Origin: Rapana venosa | Taxonomy: Eukaryota > Mollusca > Gastropoda > Neogastropoda > Muricidae | Length of the DNA stretch: 64,000 nt | Assembly: GCA_028751875.1 (NCBI GenBank) | Contig: CM054144.1 | Location: forward strand, 17,887,799-17,951,798 | Direction of reading: 5' to 3' | In this document: piece by piece, positions 54,809 through 64,000 of the stretch | Position numbering within the stretch: position 1 is the stretch's first letter | Layout of the letters: every line of letters starts with the position of its first letter | Program-made: the position numbers and the translations under genes | Notes under the pieces: generated by a model | Database searches by the model: none | What the model saw: the letters and a program-made list of their open reading frames with translations, nothing else | What the model was told of the DNA's origin: nothing

Positions 54809-55840
54809 AAACTCAGGGACTCTAGCTATCAAATTCATCTCATTGTGTGTCATTTGTTTCATAGTCTTGAGTCTTCCATCACACATACTGTCACAGCTCA
54901 GACTTACTGCAAATCATCAGCTGAAAAGTAACTTGCATGAAGTGGATGAAATCAAATTTTGTCTTAGAAAAATATAAAGAAAGCAAGAGATTTTCTTGTG
55001 CGAAATGTTATTCTTTTATCATGGTTAAGAATTGTATGGACTGACGGATTGAAAACGGATCTGAATGCTTCAAGACCCAAGGTAGTTCTAATGTGATCCG
55101 GAATTAACGCAGCTTTAAGTTTCAAGGAACAGTCTTTAGGAATGAGAACCAATTGTAGACTGGCTGTGAAAAAGCCCTTGAAGCTCGAGTATTTTGCTTT
55201 TGAGGGCAGCGCAATAGTAGTGATAAACGTGGAAACCCACCTGAGCACACAATTACAAGGTCATTCTTTTCTGTACAAACTTCTTTCAGTTATGATTTTG
55301 TTGTATAACCTCTTTCCATGATATTAATGGGTGTTTGTCAGCTGTGTGCTTGTTGCAAAAGATAAGGAGAGCCAAAGGCACCAGTGTAAATAGTCCTTGT
55401 GTGAATGTGATGATTGAAAAAATCAGTTCCGTTTTGTGATTGGCATTTTTTTCATTTCCAGATAATGAGCTTTGTATACTTAAATTATATTCTATTCTAA
55501 GTGACAAGGCTCATTTCGCTTTTTTTGGGGGGGTCTTTTTGATCTTTGGAAGAGGAATTATGTTGACAAAAAATATTTATTTTGGCATTTAACTGCTGAA
55601 CTAGGGAATGGAGGGACATATAAGTGGGAGGGAGTTAGAAATATAGATTCAAGAAGAGGAGAAATCGACATCTGTAAAATTTTGCAACATACATCTCAAA
55701 AACTGATGAATCAGCAGCTTGTATCTGCAGCAAAAACATCTAATTTGATCATGTATTTTACTGTGTAGCATTTTCTGCTGGCTGTATTTTGAAGTTAACT
55801 TTTTGCACTTCGGCCGCCTGATCTTTTGAATAAATGGATT
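54809..55840 (+). other. Centrin 3' untranslated region with polyadenylation signal
   Basis: Begins after the TGA at 54806-54808. The first clear canonical AATAAA on this strand is at 55829-55834. No exon or repeat is recognised inside. The extent is inferred from the hexamer. Confidence 0.5.
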
Positions 55841-56800
55841 GTTTCTGTTATGAGTCAAAATGTAGAGGTCAGCTATTTGTTTTGTTTGTACAAGTCCATT
55901 TCTTCACAGTTTTTCTCAGAGTCAAATCAGCTTCAAAAAAACATTCCAGTATTAATGGTAATTATAATGAGCTTGCTATTGATTAAAGTCTCTAAACCCA
56001 GCATTTCACATTCATAAAAAGGTCGCATGAATGTAAGAAAACTTTTGTTGTCTTAAATCATGTGGAAATATTGTGACAAAAACCAGTAAATTTGTCTGAA
56101 TTGTTCTTGCTTTTTTTGTTCTACTCAGAGACAAAGCAGCAATTTGAGAAAAGAGATAGTGTGCATGCTTGTACATTGTCTGTGTGTATGTTTGTGCGTG
56201 TGTGTGTACATTTCTTGCACCTGTGCATTTCTTATTTAACTCTGTACATGCTCCTTTAAAAAAAGTCAGCTCAAGTTTTTAATGTGAACACACAGTCCAC
56301 TTAAGAATTATATAAGTTTATAAGAAGTAGTTAACACTCCAGTATTTTCAAATTATGCAGTTTTTCTCATGCAGAAGGATTATATCAAAATTGATGTTGA
56401 CTGCAGCAGTATTGCCCAAATTTTTCTTCTACACACACACACGTCAGAATCAGCATACACAAGGCACAGCTTTTATTTTTTCCTCAACATGTGTTACTGT
56501 TTTTATAAAAAAAATCTAAAGCATGATTTACACTAGTTAAGTATATGTTCTGAATTTTACTCTGATTCAAAGCACAAGTTATATACATATATATATTTTA
56601 CATTGTAAATTGTGCCACACAAACTGAGGAATGTCTCAAGGATTATCGTGGGGAAAAAAACATTTTTTAAAGCATAGAAAAAAGAATAATACTAATGCAT
56701 TTTCATTACAGATTAATCACAAATACTGTATATTCCATAAAGATAAAACCAGCCAAGTTTCTTCTACTTTTTACATTTCACTTTTTCTTTTTTGTTTTGT
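55841..56800. other. Intergenic AT-rich DNA
   Basis: No gene or recognised repeat, apart from short TG and CA runs near 56180 and 56430. Confidence 0.5.
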
Positions 56801-56802
56801 TC

Positions 56803-57365
56803 CTTGGCTAGAGCTCTGAGGTTCAGCAATGGCGAGACTGAGGTTCAGCAATTTTTGCCCACCATGAAGGTAGCTGTATTCCTACTTTGGGGATGTATGC
56901 TGGGTATGTTTATGTTTCCCTAAACCACCAAACACTGACATGAATTACAGGATCTTTAACATGCATATTTCATTCTGTATGTGTGTACACCCAATCCAAT
57001 CCTGTTGTTTATAGCCTCGCCAACCACAGAGGCCATATCAGGGCTGTCACCTTGTCAACTTTTAAATCTCAGATTGAAAATGTGCCACTATATACAGATT
57101 AAAAAAGGGTGTAAAACTAACTCTACTGTCGTTCTTTGTATCAATGCCCTGGCCAACCCTAAGGGTTAACCCAGGACAGGGCACCACGTTGTGGGATCAA
57201 CCACACAAATAATTTAGGTACTGGCAGATCTGCACTTATGTTGACCTGGAATATCATAAAAAATCCCCACCCTTAATTCACCAGATGTCACAGAGATTTC
57301 AACCCATGACTTCATGGACCCATGGGATTGTAATTAAGTGGTTTTAACCACTCAGCTATATAGTT
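56803..57365. repeat. Composite repeat: B-tail module, family F and tRNA-like family E head
   Basis: Order on the plus strand: reverse B tail ('ttggctagagctctgaggtt', 56803-56890), the 'tatgctgggtatgtttatg' module, family F (56990-57200: 'tcctgttgtttatagcctcg' to 'ttaacccaggacagggcacc'), then a reverse family E head (57215-57365) ending 'ttaaccactcagctat'. Modules also occur separately or in the same order elsewhere (10.6, 26.3, 46.5 kb). Confidence 0.65.
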
Positions 57366-57559
57366 ATTGACATGGTCTAATCCAACAGAAAAACCAAAAC
57401 AATTTTTTTTTTTTTTTTTGGGGGGGGGCGACCTACCTTTCAGTAATACACCATATGATACAAGTAATTTACAAGAGTCACATATTGGTTATACCAGAAT
57501 GTGTCAAAACCATATTACTTCCATACCCAGTAACATGTTGACAAAAGGACTGAGGATTT

Positions 57560-57815
57560 TTGGTCATCAGTTCTTACCAGCATGAATACCAAGCTCTTTT
57601 GAAAGGCAGAATGTGTGTTAACGTGCATTTGCACATGGGACCTCGGTTTATAGTCTCATTGGAGCATTTTTCAGAGAGTGGAGTTGGTACTAATATTAAC
57701 GCAATAGAAACTCCCTTTTAATGGGCGTCTCAGTGGTGACTCAAAATCAGACTTAATCCCGGGCTGTCAAATCAGGAGCCAATGCTCTAACCACTAGGTT
57801 ATCCTGTCCTCCACT
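57560..57815 (-). repeat. SINE family A/B, tail-truncated copy
   Basis: The minus strand shows the head 'aggataacctagtggttaga', a damaged box B and the middle 'tgagactataaaccgaggtc'. The sequence departs before the tail, so A or B cannot be assigned. Confidence 0.7.
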
Positions 57816-58489
57816 CAAGGTCTTGTGTTTGAGGGAAAAGCTTGCTTGGGTTCAAAAGGGTATCAATCCCACAATATAGTTTTCTGTTAGTATTACATCC
57901 AGACTTGATCTACCATACATGTGTGTGTGCATGTGTGTGAGTAAAAAGTATGTTGTGTTTCATTTTAATTTTTGCGAGATACCCAAACGTAAACTTACAT
58001 GCATTCCTGGTTAAGCAGCAATGGATGCATCTGCGGTAAAACTTGAGCATAGCTAGATTCCTGGGAAGATCAGAAATGCCTTTACTGGGCTGTATACCTC
58101 ATATTCATGCACGGTTACTCCCTCACATACAAACTCAAAACAAGCAACTGGTTGTGCTGCAAGGTTAAAGGGAGATAATAGAGATATCTCTTGACCTGCA
58201 AAGGAACTAAAATACACCTTAAACTTTATGCAGAAGCAGTGTGGTGCATGCGTATGACTGCAATCAACTTCTATAGACCCATTTTTTGTTGTGTGTGTTG
58301 TGTTTTTATTACAGAGGCATTGGCATGCATTCACAGTTATATAGGAGCGAGAACTTGGAACAATCCTTTTCAAAAATCTTTGAGGGGTGGGACACAATGA
58401 CTTTTTGTTTTGTTTTGTTTGTTCCTTGACAAGAACTCTTGGGTCACCAAATTATGTATATACGACAGTACTTGTCCACCATGTAGGTA

Positions 58490-58620
58490 ATCTTACACAG
58501 TTTAAAACCAACTCTACTGTCGTTTTTTGTATCAATGCCCTTGTCAATCTTACTGATCAATCCAGGACATAAATGATACATAAGATAAAACCAAAACCAC
58601 ATTCCTGAAAACCACTATTC
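58490..58620 (+). repeat. Family F, 3' part
   Basis: 'taaaaccaactctactgtcg' to 'gataaaaccaaaaccaca' matches the second half of the 58.95-59.2 kb copy. A reverse B-tail fragment lies just upstream (58420-58490). Confidence 0.65.
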
Positions 58621-58949
58621 TTAATACCAAACTGTGACAGGCATGTGAATACATCTGAATATGCTGTTTGTGTATATTTGATGATTGTCATTCTGAAATT
58701 TCCTTTTCATTTTATTTCTGCTAGAAGCCAACTACCCAACCCATCTCCGGCCTCTCATTTTTGGCTGGGGGGGGGGGGGGGGTTAGGGTGGTAGGCTTTC
58801 CTCAATGCTCTGACCAACAGTGACACAATGACCAACCAACATTTGGTCGCTTTAGAATTTTCACACTATCATTTGAAATCTTGGACCACGATGGCATGTT
58901 CGTTCCAATATGCTTTTTAAAACATGGATGTGACAAAAGCTTCCAACTA

Positions 58950-59205
58950 ATCCAGTCCAATCCTGTTGTTTAAAGCCCTGCCAACCTCAGAAGCCATGTC
59001 AGGGCTGTCACCGTTTCTAATTTTAAATCTCAGATTAAAACTGTGCACCTATATACAGATTAGAACTGGGTATAAAACCAATTCTACTGTCATTCCTTGT
59101 AGCAACGCCCTGGTCAACCGTAAGGGCCAACCCAGGATGGGCACTGTGTTGTGGGAAAACCACACATATGAGATAAAACCAAAACCAGATTCCTTAAAAC
59201 CACCT
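58950..59205 (+). repeat. Family F, complete copy
   Basis: Starts 'ccagtccaatcctgttgttt', includes 'gaagccatgtcagggctgtc', 'ctcagattaaaactgtgcac', 'ccctggtcaaccgtaagggc' and 'ggcactgtgttgtgggaaaa', and ends 'gagataaaaccaaaaccaga'. About 250 bp, no box A/B recognised and no coding frame. Reference copy for this family. Confidence 0.75.
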
Positions 59206-59509
59206 TTTTCTTAGTGACCAACTGCAACTCTTTCATATCAAACGAAAAAAAGCCTGATTCTCTCAGGAAGTTAGAAATGTTAAGTGGAGCATCACGAAAA
59301 AGGATATTATGGAGTCTGCAGTAATATGCTTGTGCCTAATATCCTAGACATCTCGACACTCCAGAACTAATGCTTGATGGTTACTCACACATCACAAGTC
59401 ACACACCAGGGGGTTCCCTCACCTTGAAGCAAATGAATGGCAATGATACGAGAATGACCTGTGTGTATCCTGGTGAGCACAGTTGCTTCCCTCTGGTTTT
59501 TGGCACACA

Positions 59510-59622
59510 GAGGGCGAACTTCTTCCAGGTTAAGGAAAATCAATTAAAGTTTATTGTCTGACTCAGCTTTCCATTCCAGGGTGAACTTCTTCCAGGTAAA
59601 GGCAAATCAATTAAAGACTACA
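59510..59622 (+). repeat. 67-base direct repeat
   Basis: 'gaacttcttccaggttaagg' plus 'aaatcaattaaag' at about 59516 recurs 67 bases later ('gaacttcttccaggtaaagg', about 59583). A two-unit tandem duplication. Confidence 0.75.
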
Positions 59623-59913
59623 CGTAATGTTCGCTTTTAGGTTTCATATCTGTGTATGGCATGGTAGACTTAAAAAGATCTTTCCCGTGGCAAGTCGGTC
59701 AACCGTTTCAGTGCCCCAAATTGCCCATGGGCCTCAGGATCCATACCAAAACAACGTCACACCCATCCCATCTTCAGGAAGTAAGCAGTTCATAGATCTC
59801 TTGGAGCTTAGGATGATTTATGTTCCTACAAGCGATAGCCTCCAGTGCTGAAAATGAATCTGCACACATCAAGAAACCTTCCTCTCCAGATTACTGAATC
59901 AGTTTTAGGGACA

Positions 59914-60135
59914 GAACAAGAATGCCACGTTCAGCTGCAGTGCTCAGCAGCATGAGGCAAAGAGAACAAGAAGAAAGGCTGCAGACCAGCGTCCGACTCT
60001 TCTGTGCCCTCTGCCATAGGGACTGTCATTCCCATGTCAGACTGTTCAGCCACACCCTATGCAATACCAGAATAAACACCTAGAGCGCAACTCCATAGTC
60101 TTCCGAGACTGAAGGATGCCTACTACTACACATAC
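59914..60135 (+). pseudogene. LINE ORF C-terminal end with Cys/His motif
   Basis: An open stretch ending at TAG 60081-60083 encodes a basic region (MRQREQEERLQTSVRLF) followed by CALCHRDCHSHVRLFSHT. This C-x2-C...H/C arrangement is characteristic of the extreme C-terminus of some non-LTR retrotransposon reverse transcriptases. The short 3' end 'ttccgagactgaaggatgcc' then (TAC)n follows. Nothing upstream resembles the catalytic domain, so this is a severely truncated copy. Confidence 0.65.
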
Positions 60136-60177
60136 AAATACTCGATTCCTCAATATGGCCACACACACACACACACA

Positions 60178-60425
60178 CCAATCCAATCCTGTTGTTTATA
60201 GCCCTGCCGACCAGAGGCCATACTTATCAGGGCTATTACCTCGTCAACTTTTAAATTTCAGGTTAAAACTGTTTAGATATGTACAGATTAAATCAAGGTA
60301 TAAAACCAAATCAACGTCCTGGCCAACCATTAGGGTCAGCCCAGGACGGGCACCGTGATGTGGGAAAACTACATCAACCACAGAATAAAATAAGATAAAA
60401 CCAAAACCAGGTTCCTTAAAACTGT
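60178..60425 (+). repeat. Family F, complete copy
   Basis: Begins directly after a (CA)n run with 'caatccaatcctgttgttta', has the internal 'ggttaaaactgtttagatat' and 'ccattagggtcagcccagga', and ends 'gataaaaccaaaaccaggtt'. A short deletion relative to the 58.95-kb copy removes the 'ctactgtcgtt' part. Confidence 0.75.
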
Positions 60426-60429
60426 AACA

Positions 60430-61210
60430 CACACACGCGCGCGCACACACACACACTGATTACTTTCTAGCCAGCTCCCACTCCCCCTCTCAAACCCAAA
60501 CATACATGCACCCTTGCTATAAAAAAAAAATTTAAATCACTCCCACAAAATCGATTTGATAAATCTCAAACATTCATTTACTCCCCATCCCCTCCCCCTT
60601 TCATACACATTTGGCCCTACATACATGAATACTACAGCATGCATCTTTCATACACACATTTATGATACAAAGAATTACAACAAACTCACGCAAATAACCT
60701 TGTCCATACAAAAGGCCATTACAGGCCTGATTTCCTAAAGCTACAAACTTGTAAATGATACAGCATGAATCTTTCAAACAACTTTTGTTTAAGATACACA
60801 TGTTGGTGTAAAATCTGCATCAAAGATCAGTGCATAGATTTGTGACCAACACAAACTAATGACATATGAGCCCATACCACAGCTATCACAGGGGTTTTTT
60901 TTTCACATCTCAGATTTGTAAAAATATATAAATAAATAAAACCTATTACAGATAATAGATACATATCAAACATCAAATAGTAGCAATTTGACACACCACA
61001 CCCCCAAAACACACACACACGCATCCACTTCTTCCTTATCACTCTTGTAGCATTCCCTCACCCCCACCCCACCTCCCTCAAGACCTATTCTTCTCTTAAA
61101 TGACTTCAACAATTGCATACATCCATCCACTCACCCCCACTAACATGTCCTAGATAGCTTTCCTTGTACACTTAGGACAGCTCTCCAAGTACTTTGTCTT
61201 AGATTTTGTA
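60430..61210. other. Intergenic DNA, nothing recognised
   Basis: AT- and CA-rich with short (CA)n runs near 60428 and 61005. No gene or element is identified. Confidence 0.5.
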
Positions 61211-61214
61211 CTTT

Positions 61215-62186
61215 GGATGTAAAAAAAAAAAAAAGCACACAAGTGCTTATTCATTTCTACGCTGATGACTCTCAGATTCTAAGCAGTGACACTCCTGAAA
61301 TCTGCCTTCTCTCTTGACAAATATGTCACTCTGCCTTCAAGACATTCAAAACTGGATGATACAAAACAAGTTCCAGCTAAATGCAGATAAAACCGAAGCC
61401 ATGATTATAGGGACCAAACACAAACTCTCTTCCATCACAACAGATTCAATAGAATTTGGCAATACATCAGTTCTGCTATCCAGTGCAGTTAAGTATCTAG
61501 GTGTTGTTATTGACAACACACTCTCTATGCAAAAATTCATCACCCAGACCTGCCAGTCCTGCTACTATCAATTACGGCGTATAAGTGCAATCCGAAAGTA
61601 CCTGTCCACTGATGCAACATCCAAACTTGTCACATCTCTTATTCTTTCATGTCTGGACTATTGTAATTCTCTTTTGGCTGGTCTGCCAGCATCATCTATC
61701 CACTCCCTTCAACGCAAACAAAACTCTGCAGCTCGATTAGTCCTCAAAAAGAAAAAATCTGAGCATATTACTCCACTCCTGCAATCTCTCCACTGGTTGC
61801 CTGTGCCACAGAGAGTAAAGTACAAGATCAGTACCCTCTGTTACAAATGTCTCCACAAAACTCTACCTTCATATCTCTGTGAATGTCTTCACCTGTACAC
61901 ACCTTCTGTTCCCTACGCTCTGCTGCAGATACCCTGGGCTTACGAATATCTAGATTCAACCAATCCACTGTTGGCCGTTGCTCTTTCTCTATTTCTGGTC
62001 CATCAATCTGGAATGACCTCCCTCTCTCCCTTCGTGAAAAGCCTACTTACGACAGCTTTAAATCCAGCCTCAAGACATAGGCCCTACCTATTTCAAACCT
62101 AAGATTTTTCCCTCTTGTTTCATCTCATATCTATCCCTGCCTTTAAAAGCCAAAATTCCATCACCCTGCTGAAATGTACAAACTCT

Positions 62187-62269
<83 letters not shown>

Positions 62270-62460
62270 TGTACATTTGAATTTGTTAGAATATTGTGAA
62301 TCATTGTTGTTGCTTGTGTAGGAGCGGATTGAATGGAAGCGCTCTGATTGGTAATTGCAAGATACAGCGCTCTATAAATTCCATATATTATTATTATTAT
62401 TATAATTATTATTATCATTATTCCATTATCCTCGATATAAAAGAATAAAATAAAAAGAAA
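61215..62460 (+). repeat. SINE A tail split by a nested LINE
   Basis: 'ttggatgtaaaaaa...gcac' and 'acaagtgcttattca' (61215-61253) are the first part of an A tail. The continuation 'ttattccattatcctcgata' and 'taaaagaataaaataaa' appears at about 62418-62458, after the LINE. The short shared ttattc at both junctions is the apparent target-site duplication. The SINE head and middle are missing on the left. Confidence 0.7.
61254..62410 (+). mobile_element. CR1/jockey-like LINE, 5'-truncated, frame largely open
   Basis: It starts at the RT catalytic box: FYADD is encoded at 61255-61269. After one frame break near 61310 the frame is open to about 62100: [95 protein letters not shown] second break near 61905-61920 displaces [20 protein letters not shown] into the adjacent frame. 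The 3' untranslated part holds (TG)n (62188-62268) and the tail 'gatacagcgctctataaatt' with (ATT)n. Not mobile by itself. Confidence 0.82.
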
Positions 62461-62483
62461 TAAAAGTGCTTTGTCCACCTAAG

Positions 62484-63410
62484 GAACCTCTCCACGTATG
62501 TTGTACTCATACATGAGCTCTCCACGTACATTGTACTCATACATGAGCTGTCCACGTACTTTGTACTCAAAGAAGAGCCCTCCACGTACATTGTACTCAA
62601 TAAAGAGCTGTCCACGTACATTGTACTCATACATGAGCTCTCCACGTACATTGTACTCATACATGAGCTCTCCACGTACATTGTACTCATACATGAGCTC
62701 TCCACGTACATTGTACTCATAAATGAACTCTCCATGTACATTGTACTCATAAATGAGCTCTCCATGTACATTGTACTCATAAATGAGCTCTCCATGTACA
62801 TTGTACTCATAAATGAGCTCTCCATGTACATTGTACTCATAAATGAGCTCACCATGTACATTGTACTCATAAAAACTCTCCACGTACATTGTACTCATAA
62901 AAGATCTCTCCATGTACATTGTACACATAAAAGAGCTCTCCATGTACATTGTACTCATAAATGAGCTCTCCATATACGTTGTACTCATAAAAGAACTCTC
63001 CACATATGTTGTACATAATTATAAAAGAACTCCCCACGTACTTTGTACTCAAAGAAGAGCTCTCCACGTACGTTGTACTCATAAGAGAGCTCTCCACGTA
63101 CGTTATGTTGTACTCATAAAAGAGCTCTCCACGTACGCCGTACTCCCAAGAGAGCTCTCCACGTACTTTGTACTCCTAAGAGAGCTCTTCACATACTTTG
63201 TGATCCTAAGAGAGCTCTCCACGTACTTTGTACTCCTAAGAGAGCTCTTCAGGTACCTTGTACTCATAAAAGAGCTCTCCACGTACTTTGTACTCCTCAG
63301 AGAGCTCTTCAGTTACATTGTACACATAAAAGAGCTCTCCACATACTACATACTCAAAGAAAAGCTCTCCACGTACTTTGTACTCCTAAGAGAGCTCTCT
63401 CACATGTGCT
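62484..63410. repeat. 30-bp minisatellite, about 30 units
   Basis: Typical unit: 'gagctctccacgtacattgt' followed by 'actcataaat'. The period is 30 in the first two thirds and slightly irregular after 62870. Sub-blocks differ: units with 'catacatgag' (62484-62710), then 'cataaatgag' with 'catgtac' (62720-62860), then 'cataaaagag', then units with 'cctaagagag' (63140-63400). Since 30 is a multiple of three and the unit has no stop in several frames, frames of up to about 170 codons open on both strands. They carry no protein-like signal and I regard them as artefacts. Confidence 0.95.
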
Positions 63411-63599
63411 TGTTCAGGTATTATTCCATTTGATTGTCTGGTGTTCAGTAGTTTCTATAAGGAGAAGGGAATAGGATTAAGTGAAAACTATGACAATATT
63501 TAAGGTGATCTGCAAGTTGTGATAAAAGCAGTTGCTGAAATAATTTTTCAGTTCAGTGGTTGGAACGCTGCTGTAGAATCTATCGTTTCGGCATAGTTT

Positions 63600-63840
63600 A
63601 CCCCCCCCCCCCCCTTTTTTTGTGTACATCCTGCCTCATTTTGCGTTCATTTTAAATAGGTCTACATGATTGTCTGAATCACCTAGCAGTGAATGGACAT
63701 TAAACCAATGAGAAGAAACACACACACACACACACACACACAACACACACACACACACACACGTGTGCGCGCATGATTTTTTTTCATTCCCTGGCTAGAG
63801 CTCTAAGATTCACCAATGGTGAGATTTTTGTATGTGATCA

Positions 63841-63872
<32 letters not shown>

Positions 63873-64000
63873 CATCATTTAGGTAGTCGCATTCTGACTT
63901 CATAGGTGGTGTCTAAACACACCTGTGTGTGTGCTTTTTAAAAAAAATGTGTCATCTGTTCTTACTGGCACGAAATGGCCTACTCATCCAAAAGGCAGAA
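63600..64000 (-). repeat. (CA)n, poly-C and a B-tailed SINE running off the window
   Basis: A poly-C run at 63600-63614 and (CA)n at 63717-63762 precede a minus-strand SINE starting with its B tail ('tggctagagctctaagattc', about 63792). The tail is split by a poly-C run of about 29 (63841-63869). The SINE middle ('gaaatggcctactcatccaa') continues to the end of the window. Confidence 0.78.

Noticed and set aside
62418..63433. Open frames of 150-174 codons on both strands
   Set aside because: Products of the 30-bp minisatellite whose period is a multiple of three; no start context, domain or non-repetitive extension.

Overview
This window reads as animal nuclear DNA, most likely from a gastropod or other mollusc. 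The evidence is spliced genes with GT-AG introns, animal proteins (TAF7, NSDHL, centrin), very long (TG)n/(CA)n tracts, poly-G and poly-C runs, and many tRNA-derived SINEs and non-LTR retrotransposons. The phylum is inferred from repeat style. There is no bacterial or viral gene, CRISPR array, or functional tRNA or rRNA gene.

Layout. 1-8.1 kb is repeat-rich and holds two closely related RTE-like LINEs in direct orientation; the second has a 10-bp target-site duplication and an uninterrupted reverse transcriptase frame. 8.2-23.4 kb is TAF7 (+, 10 coding exons, 334 aa), a TFIID subunit. 24.6-48.3 kb is NSDHL (-, 7 coding exons, 381 aa), a sterol C-4 demethylation enzyme, convergent with TAF7. 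Its 17-kb fourth intron contains a complete same-strand gene at 36.4-38.0 kb for an LRR/Ig-like single-pass membrane protein. 48.8-55.8 kb is centrin (+), divergent from NSDHL with 548 bp between start codons. 55.8-64 kb holds SINEs, LINE pieces and a 30-bp minisatellite, with no host gene that I can support.

How the genes relate. TAF7, NSDHL and centrin are housekeeping genes with separate jobs (transcription initiation, sterol synthesis, centriole and repair function). The informative relation is positional: NSDHL and centrin are head-to-head, the arrangement known for human NSDHL and CETN2 on Xq28.

Main points for follow-up: (1) the NSDHL-centrin shared promoter; (2) centrin exon 3, recognisable only as a copy with about six missing single bases and a broken donor, next to a LINE half that also looks indel-damaged, which suggests a local consensus problem or real decay; (3) a SINE family with one tRNA-like head and two different tails; (4) LINE 3' ends nested inside those SINEs; (5) a direct duplication flanking TAF7 exon 5; (6) two minisatellites with internal block structure. 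All exon borders were set by eye from protein similarity, splice consensus and phase.
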